Source: Phoma sp. XZ068
Taxonomy: Eukaryota > Ascomycota > Dothideomycetes > Pleosporales > Didymellaceae
Length of the DNA: 64,000 nt
Reading direction: 5' to 3'
NCBI GenBank assembly: GCA_004835665.1
Contig: RBKR01000001.1
Coordinates: 3,100,001 to 3,164,000 of the forward strand
Shown here: positions 46,101 to 57,753 of the stretch, in pieces
Layout: each line of letters begins with the position of its first letter
How positions within the stretch are numbered: the first letter of the stretch is position 1
Position numbers and translations under genes: made by a program
The notes under the pieces: model-generated
Seen by the model: only the letters and a program-made list of their open reading frames with translations
The model's database searches: none
What the model was told of the DNA's origin: nothing

Positions 46101-46870
46101 GCTACGGACGGCGTAACGATCGGGACGGCGTGGCGATCACTCCGAACACCAAACCACCACCACAACGTGAGGCTATATAGCCTCATATCATAGCTATTAT
46201 CGCGAGAAAACTTGATGGTGAGGCCTATAGGCCTATATTCATATATGTATATAGCTACTTATATTTGGCTGGAAGTTTGATGTTCCGACCGTGTCGCGAC
46301 TGCAGAGGAGGTGGAGCTGCTATAGCACCTGATGGCTCACCGCCACTATGAGGCTCTATAGCCTCTCTTTTTTTTTGAGACGGAACCACCGTAGCCTTGA
46401 AGCCCTTCTTCCTGCCTTTTTGAGCTATTTTGGCCCTCTCTTGAAGTAGTGTTGCAGTCCTCTGAGCAGCCTTTCGAGCCACTATATCTGAGACCCTGCT
46501 GGCTTCTCCTTCGCCTTCGCTCTCTAGGCTATAGCCCTTTCCTGACGCCTCATTTCAGCTGCCTCGGCCCCAGCCTCCTTCTTATCTTTCCTACGCTGAC
46601 TTGCATCACGTTTCTCCTGTTGTTGTTGTAGCTCGTAAGCCTCTGCAGCGGCCTGTAGATCACGTGCGTGCTTCACCTTTTTTGGGGACCAGAACTAAGC
46701 ACCACCTTGGTAGCCCTTAGTTTCCCGTAATGGGAGAGGCTTCCCTGGCCTTCTACGGTTCTTCTCGTTAACTATAGTCTCCTTAGGGCCAGTAATCTCC
46801 TGCTCAAGGAGGGTATTCTAACCTGTAGAAAGGCTTGGCCTGTATTTTAAGCTGTTCTATTGTTTAGATC
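46101..46870 (-). mobile_element. Remnant of a second pogo/Tigger-like transposon (3' end with transposase C-terminus)
   Basis: On the minus strand readable pieces include NEKNRRRPGKPLPLRETKGY, FWSPKKVKHARDLQAAAEAY, a Gln/Lys-rich coiled stretch and the frame 46482-46255 ending SRHGRNIKLPAKY. This is the basic coiled C-terminus of fungal pogo-type transposases, broken by stops and a frameshift. At about 46101-46150 lies a terminal-repeat-like end with two direct subrepeats of GGACGGCGT and nearby ACACCAAACCACC, the same layout as the intact element at 48483. Strong palindromes follow at 46169-46184 (gaggctatatagcctc) and 46222-46235. The other end has dissolved into AT-rich DNA. Confidence 0.6.
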
Positions 46871-47586
46871 CTCAAGGAGCAAGTCTAGTAAGGCCTCTAT
46901 TTCCTTCTAGCTTCCTATATCTAAGGCTAAGGCTCTATTGCCTAAGGTTTTATTAAATTTAGATAGTATTACTTTAGGATTAAAGAGTTAGTTAGTTAGT
47001 TAGTATTTATTAGATATATAGCTTATAGAAGTTAAATACTTATACTACTATACTTAGGTAGAGTATAGTTACTAAAGTTACCTCTATATAGAGTAACTAG
47101 AGTATATAGAGCCTAGCTTAGCTATTTATTATAAGGTAGTAAATAGTCTACTATTAATTAACTTTATTTAGAACTATTATAGTTCTACCTACTTATATTA
47201 ATACTTCTCTTCTTAGTACCTCTAGCTAATAGGCCTAATATTCTATTTACTCTCTTTACTAGAGAGTAGATTATAGTATTATAGTATAAGTAACTAATTA
47301 AGCCTTATTATAGAGGAGCTTACTTTAAAACTACTAGAAGTATTCTTTTCTATAGTAATAGAGGAGTTCTTTATATTAAGAATAATATACTTTATAGGCA
47401 AGAGAATTACTAAGTAAGAGAATTACTTTTACTAAGCCCTTACTAAAGTACCCTTTCTATTCTAATATCTTAATAATAACCTATTATTAATATATTTTAG
47501 AAAGCTTAGGTATAGCTTATACTTTAAGCTCTTAAATAAGATATAAATCTTTTATAGTAATATACTATAGCTATCTATAGAGTTTC
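46871..47586. repeat. AT-rich RIP-mutated block II
   Basis: RIP-type sequence of unresolved origin between the Tigger-like remnant and the 5' LTR of the host chromovirus. It includes a short (TTAG)n-like run near 46985-47001. No coding capacity. Confidence 0.6.
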
Positions 47587-48070
47587 TATTATAATCTTAG
47601 AGAGAGAGGTATAGTATAGTAAAGTTATAGTTATAGATTAATAGCGTAGGGCTAGAAAGACTATATAATATCTTATAGTTCTATAGAAATAAACTATACT
47701 AAGAGTATAAGATAGTATAAAATACTATATATATATTCTATAGAAACTATAAACTACTTATAGAAACTATAGAGCCTTCTATAGGACTTTATAGAATATT
47801 ATAAGAAATATAGAATACTCTTTAGTATATAGTAATTAGGAATACTACCCTTATAGTATTATATTTAACTTTATTAATTAACTTTATTATTAGAACTTAA
47901 ACCTAACTCTTAATCTAGATAGATTAACTATCTATACTACTTATTATTAACTCTATAGTTATTATAGTATTTTACTAGGTATCTATACTAACTCTTCTTA
48001 TACTAGTACTTATTCTAGAGAACTAACCTTAGAAGTATTTATAAGCTTTACTTAGTTTATAACCTTAATA
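47587..48070 (+). repeat. 5' LTR of the host chromovirus (RIP-mutated)
   Basis: About 484 bp from tattataatc to ccttaata, which correspond to the TGTTACGAAC and CTTCAACA ends of the clean solo LTR after TG to TA and CA to TA change. It is collinear with the LTRs at 51033 and 57266 throughout. Confidence 0.82.
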
Positions 48071-48482
48071 TTTTAAATACTTCTAAGATAAGTACTACTT
48101 TAGAAACTAGAGTTACCTCTACTAGCTTATACTCTAATATTAATATAATAGAAGAAACTATTACTACTAATACTATTAATATTAAGTAACTTAATCTCTA
48201 TAAGGGAGACTATAGTAAGCTAGATAACTAGTTAATATAATAGGACCTATTTTTTATATTCTAAGGAGATAAAGTAGAGGCTAAGAAGAAAGTTACCTTA
48301 GTAGCTAGCTATATATATAGAAAAGTATTTACTTAGAATAAACTTTTTATTTAACTCTATAGTAAGGATAATAGTCCTAATAAAGTTAATATATAAATAG
48401 AAGACTTTAATATCTTTAAAGATAAAATCTATTTAATCTTTAAAGTCTTAAATAAACCTACTATTACTAGATAAGATATCTA

Positions 48483-48545
48483 ACGTACCTCACGGGCGAG
48501 CCGGTCACCCGAGCGAGCCGGTCACTTTTGCCAAGACCACACCAA
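48483..48545 (+). repeat. Left terminal inverted repeat of the pogo-like element
   Basis: Starts ACGTACCTCACGGGCG and ends GACCACACCAA; it is an exact reverse complement of 50282-50344. The next base differs between the two ends (A on the left, C on the right). Confidence 0.92.
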
Positions 48546-48562
48546 ACTTCACTCTACCTGCA

Positions 48563-50215
48563 ATGTCTCAACGCAGTAACGCAACAAGGCCCTTAAACGA
48601 AGCAGATATACAGCTTGCCCTCCAGGCTATTAAACAAGACGCGACACTGTCTCAGCGACGCGCTGCAGCTATCTACAAAGTCTCTCAAAGCACGCTTAGT
48701 GATCGACTTGCTGGAACCTCCCCACGACGCGATTGCAAGCCCAACTCAATGAAGCTGAAAAGCACTGAAGAGGAGGTGATTGTCCAGCATGTATTAAAGC
48801 TGGACGCGCGAGGATACTCGCCCCGGCTTGCTGATGTGGAGGATATGGCTAATTCTCTCCTTGCTGAGCGCCACCAGCCCCCTGTTGGCAAGAACTGGGC
48901 TAGCACCTTTGTTAAGCGTCGGCCAGAGCTGAAAGTCAAGTTCAATCGGAAGTACGACTACAAGCGAGCCCTCTGTGAGGATCCCGGGGTGATTCAGGGC
49001 TGGTTCCGCCTTGTAGAGAATACCAAAGCTAAGTATGGTATTCTGGATGACGACACCTACAACTTCGATGAGTCTGGGTTTATGATGGGCGTTATATCCA
49101 CAGGAGCTGTTGTCACAGGCTCTGAGCGTCGAGGAAGGCCAAAGACAGTGCAGCAGGGCGACCGAGAGTGGACTAGTATCATCCAGGGCATCAATGCAAA
49201 GGGGTGGGCCATCCCACCCTTTATCATCTTCTCTGGCAAGCACCACCTCTCTGCCTGGTACAAAGAGCCTAGTATACCTAACAACTGGGTTCTTAATGTC
49301 TCTAACAACGGCTGGACAAACAATGAGCTTGGAGTTAAGTGGTTAAAGCACTTTGATGAGCACACCAAGGCGCGCACTGTTGGCAGCTATCGGCTGCTTG
49401 TTCTGGACGGCCATGAGAGCCACAACTCGGTTGATTTCCACCAGTACTGTGAGGAACACAAGATTATCACTCTGTGTATGCCTCCACACTCGTCGCACCT
49501 GCTGCAGCCGCTTGATGTGGGATGTTTTGCCTCTCTGAAGAAGGCATATGGCCGCCAAGCTGAGCAGCTAATGCGGAGCAAGATTACTCGCATCACTAAA
49601 CTTGAGTTCTTGCCGTGCTTTAAAGCAGCTTTTGACGCCTCAATCACTAAGAGCAACATACAGGGAGGATTCAGAGGTGCTGGCCTGGTCCCACTTGACC
49701 CAGAGGCTGTGATATCAAAGCTCGAAGTGCGGTTGTGTACTCCACCACTACCTACTGTGGATGAGAGTACGTGGGAGTCTAGAACACCAAGCAACACCCT
49801 AGAATTTGGGTCACAATCGAAGCTGATTCGAGAAAGGATTCAGAGACACGCTGACAGCTCGCCAACTTCAATGGTTAATGCCCTTAATCAGCTCACCAAA
49901 GGCGCAGAGATGATAGCGCATTCACTAGTTTTGGTGCGCAACCAAGTTGCAGACCTTGAAGCAGCTAATGAGGCCGCTACACGCCGTAAATCACACAAAA
50001 GAAAGCGAATCCAGCGTGAAGGGACACTAACGTTTAGTGAAGGATTGCGGCTAACTACTCTAAAGGAGTTTAACGCTCGCAGCGATGGAAAGAAGGCAAA
50101 GAAGAGAGCGCGTGTTGAACCTGGCACTCAGCCTTTAAGACGCTGTGGCACGTGTGGTGAGGCAGGGCACAACGCGCGAACATGCAATAATGATGCGCAA
50201 AGTACTGTAGATTAG
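48563..50215 (+). CDS. DDE-superfamily pogo/Fot1-like transposase
   Basis: Predicted cut-and-paste transposase, 550 aa, intact in one exon from the ATG at 48563. Residues ~15-50 form a Psq/CENP-B-type helix-turn-helix (SQRRAAAIYKVSQSTLSDRL), and ~65-130 a second CENP-B/Tc5-like DNA-binding module with GYSPRLADVEDMA and VGKNWASTFVKRR. The catalytic triad is D169 (FDESGFMMG), D282 (LVLDGHESH) and D318 (LLQPLDVGCF), with 35 residues between the second and third Asp. The C-terminus has a basic coiled stretch (KSHKRKRIQ), then a CCHC zinc knuckle, CGTCGEAGHNARTC (C-x2-C-x4-H-x4-C). No stops, no RIP marks, full length for the family: it could still be active. Confidence 0.95.
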   Translation: MSQRSNATRPLNEADIQLALQAIKQDATLSQRRAAAIYKVSQSTLSDRLAGTSPRRDCKPNSMKLKSTEEEVIVQHVLKLDARGYSPRLADVEDMANSLLAERHQPPVGKNWASTFVKRRPELKVKFNRKYDYKRALCEDPGVIQGWFRLVENTKAKYGILDDDTYNFDESGFMMGVISTGAVVTGSERRGRPKTVQQGDREWTSIIQGINAKGWAIPPFIIFSGKHHLSAWYKEPSIPNNWVLNVSNNGWTNNELGVKWLKHFDEHTKARTVGSYRLLVLDGHESHNSVDFHQYCEEHKIITLCMPPHSSHLLQPLDVGCFASLKKAYGRQAEQLMRSKITRITKLEFLPCFKAAFDASITKSNIQGGFRGAGLVPLDPEAVISKLEVRLCTPPLPTVDESTWESRTPSNTLEFGSQSKLIRERIQRHADSSPTSMVNALNQLTKGAEMIAHSLVLVRNQVADLEAANEAATRRKSHKRKRIQREGTLTFSEGLRLTTLKEFNARSDGKKAKKRARVEPGTQPLRRCGTCGEAGHNARTCNNDAQSTVD

Positions 50216-50281
50216 TTTAATACACTTTAGCCTACAGTACATTCTAGTTGTACACTGTAGTGTTGCAAAGTAGTTGCAGTG

Positions 50282-50344
50282 TTGGTGTGGTCTTGGCAAA
50301 AGTGACCGGCTCGCTCGGGTGACCGGCTCGCCCGTGAGGTACGT
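50282..50344 (-). repeat. Right terminal inverted repeat of the pogo-like element
   Basis: The exact reverse complement of 48483-48545, followed by the TA target duplication at 50345-50346. Confidence 0.92.
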
Positions 50345-51032
50345 TAATATATTTATTAGACCTAATCTACTACTAATTATACTACTAAGTTCTAGTAACT
50401 TATAGCTAATATAGACTAGAATAATACTAATTAACTATAATATTTTATTAAGAACTTAAACCTAAGGTAAAGAAAAAACTAATATATACTAGTATAAGTA
50501 TAGAGACCTTAGATAACCTTATTAATATAGTAATTAACTTTAATATTAAAGTATATAAGCTCTAATAAGAGCTATATAATAATCTATATACTTAAGCTAT
50601 AGGCTAGCTATCTTAACTATAATATAACTTATAGAATAACTATACTTATTATAGTAACTATAGAAATAACTACTAACCTAATATAAGTTACTATATTTAT
50701 AGTAATACTTAGAGTAGGTACTATAGACCTAAGATAATAGACCTATCTAATATAAATAAGGGACTAATAACTATAAAACTATAATAGAATAAAAAGAAGA
50801 GATATAATAATAATAAGAGTAATAGGGGTAATACCTATTATAACTATAGTAAACTAGGCTACTTTACTAGAGACTATTACTAGAATAAAGTATTCTAATA
50901 GATTTATATATTAACTAGTAGGCTAGAAGGTAAGAATACTAGTAATAAATAGAAAATTCTTACTAATAAAATTAGATAACTTATAGAGAATCTAGAGTAA
51001 GAATATAATAAAGATACTAAACTAGAGGTTAT

Positions 51033-51515
51033 TATTATAATCTTAGAGAAGGAAGTATAGTATAATAAAGTTATAGTTATAGATTAATAGCACAGGGCTA
51101 AGAAGACTATATAACATTCTATAATCCTATAGAAATAAACTATATTAAGAATATAAGATAGTATAAGACACTATATATATGTTCTATAGAGACTATAAAC
51201 TACTTATAGAAACTATAGGGCCTTCTATAGAACTTTATAGGACATTATAAGAAATATAGGATACTCCTTAGTATATAGTAATTAGGAACACTACCCTTAT
51301 AGTATTGTATTTAACCTTGTTAATTAACTTTATTATTAGAACTTAACCTAACTCTTAAGCTAGATAGATTAACTATCTATACTACTTATTATTAACTCTA
51401 TAGTTATTATAGTGTTTTACTAGGTATCTATACTAACCCCTTCTATACTAGCACTTATTCTAGAGAACTAATATTAGAAGTATTTATAAGCTTTACTTAG
51501 TTTATAACCTTAATA
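51033..51515 (+). repeat. 5' LTR of the full-length nested chromovirus
   Basis: 483 bp, ends tatta...aata (TG...CA before RIP). Preceded by GTTAT (51028-51032), the left copy of the target duplication. Confidence 0.87.
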
Positions 51516-54500
51516 TTTTAAATACCTCTAAAATAAGTACTATATTAGGAACCTATACTACCCCTAGTAACTCTACTAATATAAATAGTAATACTAATAT
51601 AGAGGCTACTATTACTACGCGCCCTATAAATATTACTAAGCCTAACTTCTACTATAGTAAATATACTAAGTTAGAGAATTAGCTTATATAGTAGGACTTC
51701 TTCTTTATATTCTAAGGAGACTATATTAACAAGAATAAGAGGGTTACTCTTGTCTCTAGTTATATAAGAGGTTAAGCTTTCTAATAGGTTAAACTATTTA
51801 TTAAGAAGTACTATTCTACTACTAACTCTACTAATATTAATAAATAGATTAAAGACTTTAATAAATTTAAGGAAAAGATTTAACTAGTCTTTAGAGTTTC
51901 TAATAAACCTATAATTATATAACAAAATATTTAGTGCCTATAATAAAATATAGCTACTACTAACTATATAGCTAACTTTTAGTAACTTACTACTAACACT
52001 AGTTAGAATAATATTATACTTACTACTATATTTTATTAAGGACTTAAACTATATATTAAGGAAGAACTAATATACTATAATAGTACTATTAATATATTAG
52101 ATAAACTTATTAATACTATAATTAAGATTAATATTTAACTCTATAAGCTTTACTAAGAGCTTAAGGAGGACTTATATATTTAAGCCTAGGCCTAGCTAGT
52201 ATAAGTACCTCTATATAATTAATAAGTAAACAACTATATCTATTAAGGAAACTATAGAAATAATTACTAACCTAATATAGGACGCTATATCTATAGTAAT
52301 ACTTATAGTAGTTACTATAGACCTAAGGCTATAGACCTATCTAACATTAATAAGGGTCCTATAAATATAAAGCTATAATAGAATAAAAAGAAAGGATATA
52401 GTAATAATAATAGTAATAAGGATAGAACTTGTTATAACTATAGTAAACTAGGCTACTTTACTAAAGATTACTAACAGAATAAAGTATTCTAGCAGATTAA
52501 TATACTAGTTATAATACTAGAAGGTAAGAATACTAGTAATAAATAGGAGATTCTTACTAAATATATAGAATAACTTATAGAAGACCTAGAGTTAGGATAT
52601 AAAGTAGACACTAAGTATTAGAATATAAGTATTACTTAATCTATAACACTATACTATAAGTCTTAGGCTATATAGATATCTAATATAGAAGAAATTATAC
52701 TATAACTACCTAGATATTACCTAGAAGAAGATAATAATAATTAAGAATAAATAGTATGCTCTACTACTGCACAGCGCAAGGTATAATAAAATATATAATA
52801 TTAGGAATATAAGTAATATAAGGTTAAGAAAGCTAATAACAAGGCTTATACTAAGTTATATTAAGACCTAATTATCCCCTCTATTAAGATAGATAATAAG
52901 AAAAATTAGTATAATAAGTTATATAAGGAATACTAATAGTAATATTAGCTAAAAGCATACTAGAACTAGAATAATAACTACCTAGAACCTAACTATAGCC
53001 TAGACTCTAGAAACCTATACTATAGAGCACTATTATAAACAGTATACTACTATAATAGATACTAGATATATTATTTAGAAAAACTTAATTTAGAATAGTT
53101 TCTAAAGAGGCGTCTATATAAACTATAATAGAAAGATTATAAGGAGGACTACTATATACTACACCTAATAGATAAATATAATAACTAATACTTTCCTAGC
53201 TAGAACAAGTCTAAGTATAGATAATAAAAACTAGTAGTAAATAAGTAATACTTTAACTAGTATTAGCAGACCTGCCTTAATCCCTACTATAAGACCTATA
53301 AAAGAAAAAAGTAAAGTAATAGCTTTAGATAAGAGAATCCTTTTTTAAGGCAGCACTAGCAGGCACTAGAGATTAATCTATTAATAGTATTAAAAGTAAT
53401 TACTAACTAATTAAGTTACCTATTAAGGTAAATAGAAGATAAATAAAGGTACTCTTAGACTCTAGAGTATAGTCTAATTATATTTCTTTATAAGTAGTAT
53501 AGCTAGCTAGACTACACCCTACTTAGAAGATAATACTTTACCTACTTAGAGTAGCTAATAGAGAACTAATACCTAAGGAATCTAAGATTATATATAAAGT
53601 AACTATAGTACCTCTCTAGATCTATAGATACTATAAGGAAATAACCCTAGATACTTTTAGAATAGCTACTTATAATATTATATTAGGACTTCTATAGTTA
53701 AGAAAGTACAATCTAGATATTAATTAGAAGAATTAATAACTTTTATTAAGTTAATATAGATATAGCACTACTATATTATAGCCTATATAGTTTATAATAT
53801 AACTAGTAGATAAGAAGGAGATTAATAATATCTCTTTAATATATAAGATATGCTAAGATAGAGTAGTTAACTATATAAATATAGAACGCCCTACTAGTTA
53901 TAAAGTAATAGTTAAGAAGAAGGATAGTATACCTCCTAATATCCTAGATAAATATAAGAGTTATATAGAACTCTTCTATAATAAGAAGACTATAAAGGTA
54001 TTACTATAGTATAAACCCTAGGATTATAAGATTAAGCTCTAGAAAGGAAAGAAACTACCTTTTAGGCCTATATATAGAATGTCTAAGAAAGAACTTAGTA
54101 TACTTAAAGAATATATTAATAAAAACCTTAAGAAAGAATTTATATAAGAATTAGAATTACTAGTAGGATTTCTAGTTCTCTTTATACTAAAGAAAGATAG
54201 TAAATTATAAATATATATTAACTACTAGAAACTTAATAATATTATAATTAAGAATTAGTACTTATTACTAAATATTAAGGGATTATAGGATTAGTTATCT
54301 AGAGTATAATACTTTACTACACTTAATTTATATAAAGTATATAACCTTATATATATAAAGGAAGGTAAAGAATAGAAGACTATATTTAGAATATACTATA
54401 GTTATTTTAAGTATTTAGTAATACTATTTAGGCTTACTAACACACTAGCTATATATTAGGCCCTTATTAATAATATATTAAGAGTATACTTAGATATTAT

Positions 54501-57265
54501 AGTAGTAGTATATCTTAATAATATCCTAGTATATTTAGTAATACTAGAAGAACATGTTTACTATATTAGGGAAGTGTTAGAATACCTAAGAAAGGCAGAT
54601 CTTTAACTTAAACCTAAGAAGTATAAATAGTATAAGGAAGAAGTAGAATTCTTTAGCTATATTATAGAAAGATATAGAGTTAAGATAAGTAAAATAAAGA
54701 TTTAGGTTATAAAGAATTAGCTAACTCCTACCTCTCTTAAGGGAATTTAGAAATTTCTAGAATTTATTAACTTTAATTAATACTTTATTAAGGATTATTT
54801 ACTTAAGGCCTTACTATTTATAAAGCTTATATAAAAGAATATACTATTTAAATAGGAATAAGTACAAGAGGATACTTTCTAGTTACTTAAACAGTTCTAT
54901 ATTAAGCTACCTATAATAATTATATTTAAAAGTAGAAAGCTACTTTAAATTAAAATAGATACTTTAGATTTAGTATTAGGAGCTTATACTATATAAGAAC
55001 AAGACAGATAATAGCACCTAATTACCTACTACTCTAGAAAGTTCTTAGAACTAGAAGAATAATATAATATATATAATAAAGAACTACTAGCTATTATATT
55101 AGCCCTAGAATATTAGAGAATCTATATAGAAAGTTGCTTAGAACTTACTATTTATACTAACTATAAGAACCTAGTATACTTTACTATTACTAAGACACTT
55201 AACTAATAATAAGTATACTAGTCTAAGCTATTAAGATAGTATAAGTTTAAGATACTATATACCCTAGAAAAAGATAATAGTAGAGCTAATATACTTAGCA
55301 GACAATATAATCTAGCTAGAGAGAAAACTATTAACTAGTTTACTATACTTAGAGTTAATAAAGATAGGTTATTAGGACTATCTTAGTAGCTTAATAATAT
55401 AATATAAGTTTAGTAGGAACAGTATATACCTACAAAGGTACTAGAGAAATTAGAAAATAAAATTATAAGCTATTATTATAATAACCTACTTTATAGACAC
55501 TCTAGTATAATATAAACAATAGAACTTATTAGATAATACTATAAGTTTAGCTATATAAAGAACAAGGTTACTAAGTTTATTAAGAACTATGTTAATTGTT
55601 AATAAAACAAGTATAGTATATATATAAAGTATAAAGAAATATAAGTAATAGAGCTACTAATAGTACTATAGACAAACATTATAATAGATTTTGTTATATA
55701 ACTACTAATCTCTAAGGACCCTATTATAGGATATACCTATAACTTAATCTTTATTATAGTAGATAGGTTTACTAAAGTAGTAGAAATAATACTATTTTAA
55801 TATAGTTATACTATAGAGTAGCTTGTATAAGTATTTCTAGATAGGATTATCTGTTACTATAGTATACTAGAATTAATTATTAGTAATAGAGATAAGCTCT
55901 TTATATTAAACTACTAGACTATACTTATAGTAGCTATTAGTACTAAGAAAAAGCTATTAACTATATACTATCTACAGATAGACAGATAGATAGAAAGAAT
56001 AAATTAAACTATAGAAATATACTTAAGGATATATAGTAACTAGAAGCAAGATAACTAGGTTTTACTATTACCTATAGTATAGATTATATATAATAATAAG
56101 TTATTAGAAGTAATAGGTACAACACTATTCTTTATAAATTATAGAAGACATCTAAATCTCTTTATAAGATCTCTTAACAGTAATATCTAAATAGATTTAG
56201 TAATAACCTTAGTTTAAAGACTAAAGAAAGTATACTAGAAATTACTTAAAAATATTAATAAGGCTTAGTAATAAGTAATCTCTTATATTAATTAGAAAAG
56301 AAAAACAGCACCTTAGCTAAAAGAGGGGGATAAAGTCTATCTCCTTATAAAAAACTTATAAATATAAAGACTAATAAAAAAACTAGATTATATTAAGGTT
56401 AGACTATTTTATATTTCTAGGTAAATTAGCCCTATAAACTACTAACTTAAACTACTATAGAATACTAGAATATACTTTATATTCTATATATTACTATTAG
56501 AACTAGCAGACTCTAATATACTAATCTAGAAAGACTTCTACTACTAGGTTAAAGAGAAAACTAAGTAGAAAGTTAAAAAAATAATATAATATTAAAAGAA
56601 AGGATATAAGAATAAGTACCTAGTTAAATAGTTAGGATACTCTAACTTAGAAAATATATAGGAACTATTAACAAACCTTATAAACTGCTGCTAGCTACTA
56701 TACTAGTATTAGTAGTATTAGGGTCTAGAGGTAGAGAATATATTACCTAGTCTAGTATAAGTAAGCTAGGTATTAACCTATTCTTAAGTATAGTAATATT
56801 ATTAAGTAACAACTCTTATTACTCTAAGTACTCTATATCCTTAATAAATTAGGCACTTATATTAAACTATTATTATTTATAATACTTTAGAAATTTCTTT
56901 TATTTATATACCCTATTTAATTTAGCATAGGTAGCCTATAAGGTAGCTATTACAGCTTTCTTAGCTTTAGCAGCCTTATCTTCTATTTTCTCTAGATATA
57001 ATATCTTATTATTAATCTTAGAAAAGTTAGAAATAGGTAAATCTATAGGCTTGCACTTCTTTATTCTATTATATTTATAATTTCTATACTTCTTATATAA
57101 TAAAGACATCTTATAAGGCAAGTTCTTCTTTATATAGTACTTATAGGCAACTATAGTAAGATATCTAATATTATTAATTTAGGTTCCTGTTATATATTAG
57201 GCTTAGATACTTTAGAAAACTATTTATTAGTTTATAAGGATATAAACTATAAAGGAGGAGGATAG

Positions 57266-57748
57266 TATTATAATCTTAAAAGAGGAAGTATAGTATAATA
57301 AAGTTATAGTTATAGATTAATAGTATAGGGCTAAGAAGACTATATAACATCCTATAATTCTATAGAAATAAACTATACTAAGAATATAAGATAGTATAAG
57401 ACACTATATATATATTCTATAGAGACTATAAACTACTTATAAAAACTATAGGGCCTCCTATAGGACTTTATAGGACATTATAAGAAATATAGGATACTCT
57501 TTAGTATATAGCAATTAGGAACACTACCCTTATAGTATTGTATTTAACCTTATTAATTAACTTTATTATTAGAACTTAACCTAACTCTTAAGCTAGATAG
57601 ATTAACTATCTATACTACTTATTATTAACCCTATAGTTGTTATAGTGTTTTACTAGGTATCTATACTAACCTTTCCTATACTAGCACTTATCCTAGAGAA
57701 CTAATATTAGAAGTATTTATAAGCTTTACTTAGTTTATAACCTTAATA
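57266..57748 (+). repeat. 3' LTR of the full-length nested chromovirus
   Basis: 483 bp and collinear with the 5' LTR, with scattered transitions. It follows a polypurine tract and is followed by the right GTTAT duplication. Confidence 0.87.
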
Positions 57749-57753
57749 GTTAT

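Larger units (their letters stand above)
48483..50344 (+). mobile_element. Intact pogo/Fot1-like DNA transposon (1862 bp)
   Basis: Perfect 63-bp terminal inverted repeats (48483-48545 and 50282-50344) enclose one open transposase gene. The dinucleotide TA flanks both ends (48481-48482 and 50345-50346), the target duplication of the Tc1/mariner/pogo group. Each terminal repeat holds GCGAGCCGGTCAC twice in tandem, possibly two transposase binding sites. Base composition is normal with plentiful CpA, TpG and CpG, while the DNA on both sides is extreme RIP product. It therefore arrived after RIP acted on its surroundings and shows no RIP itself. Confidence 0.93.
51033..57748 (+). mobile_element. 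Full-length RIP-mutated Ty3/gypsy chromovirus, 6716 bp, with TSD GTTAT
   Basis: Two 483-bp LTRs (51033-51515, 57266-57748) and identical flanks GTTAT at 51028-51032 and 57749-57753 define one insertion. Domains readable through RIP changes, in Ty3/gypsy order: gag with a CCHC knuckle (about 52428-52490, mostly Cys to Tyr); protease LLDS-x2-x-SNYIS near 53454; reverse transcriptase YLNNILVY near 54508-54532 (from YLDDILVY); RNase H (about 54950-55270, with IDTLDLVLGA); integrase zinc region and core (about 55440-56150); and a chromodomain KYLVK-x-LGYS near 56610. A purine-rich tract (aaaggaggaggatag) abuts the 3' LTR. Every Gln/Trp codon class is riddled with TAA/TAG. It lies inside another member of the same family. 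Confidence 0.85.

Noticed and set aside
56936..57121. 61-codon Lys/Tyr-rich frame on the minus strand
   Set aside because: It lies in RIP-saturated retrotransposon DNA near the 3' LTR; the composition simply reflects AT-rich sequence and no domain is present.
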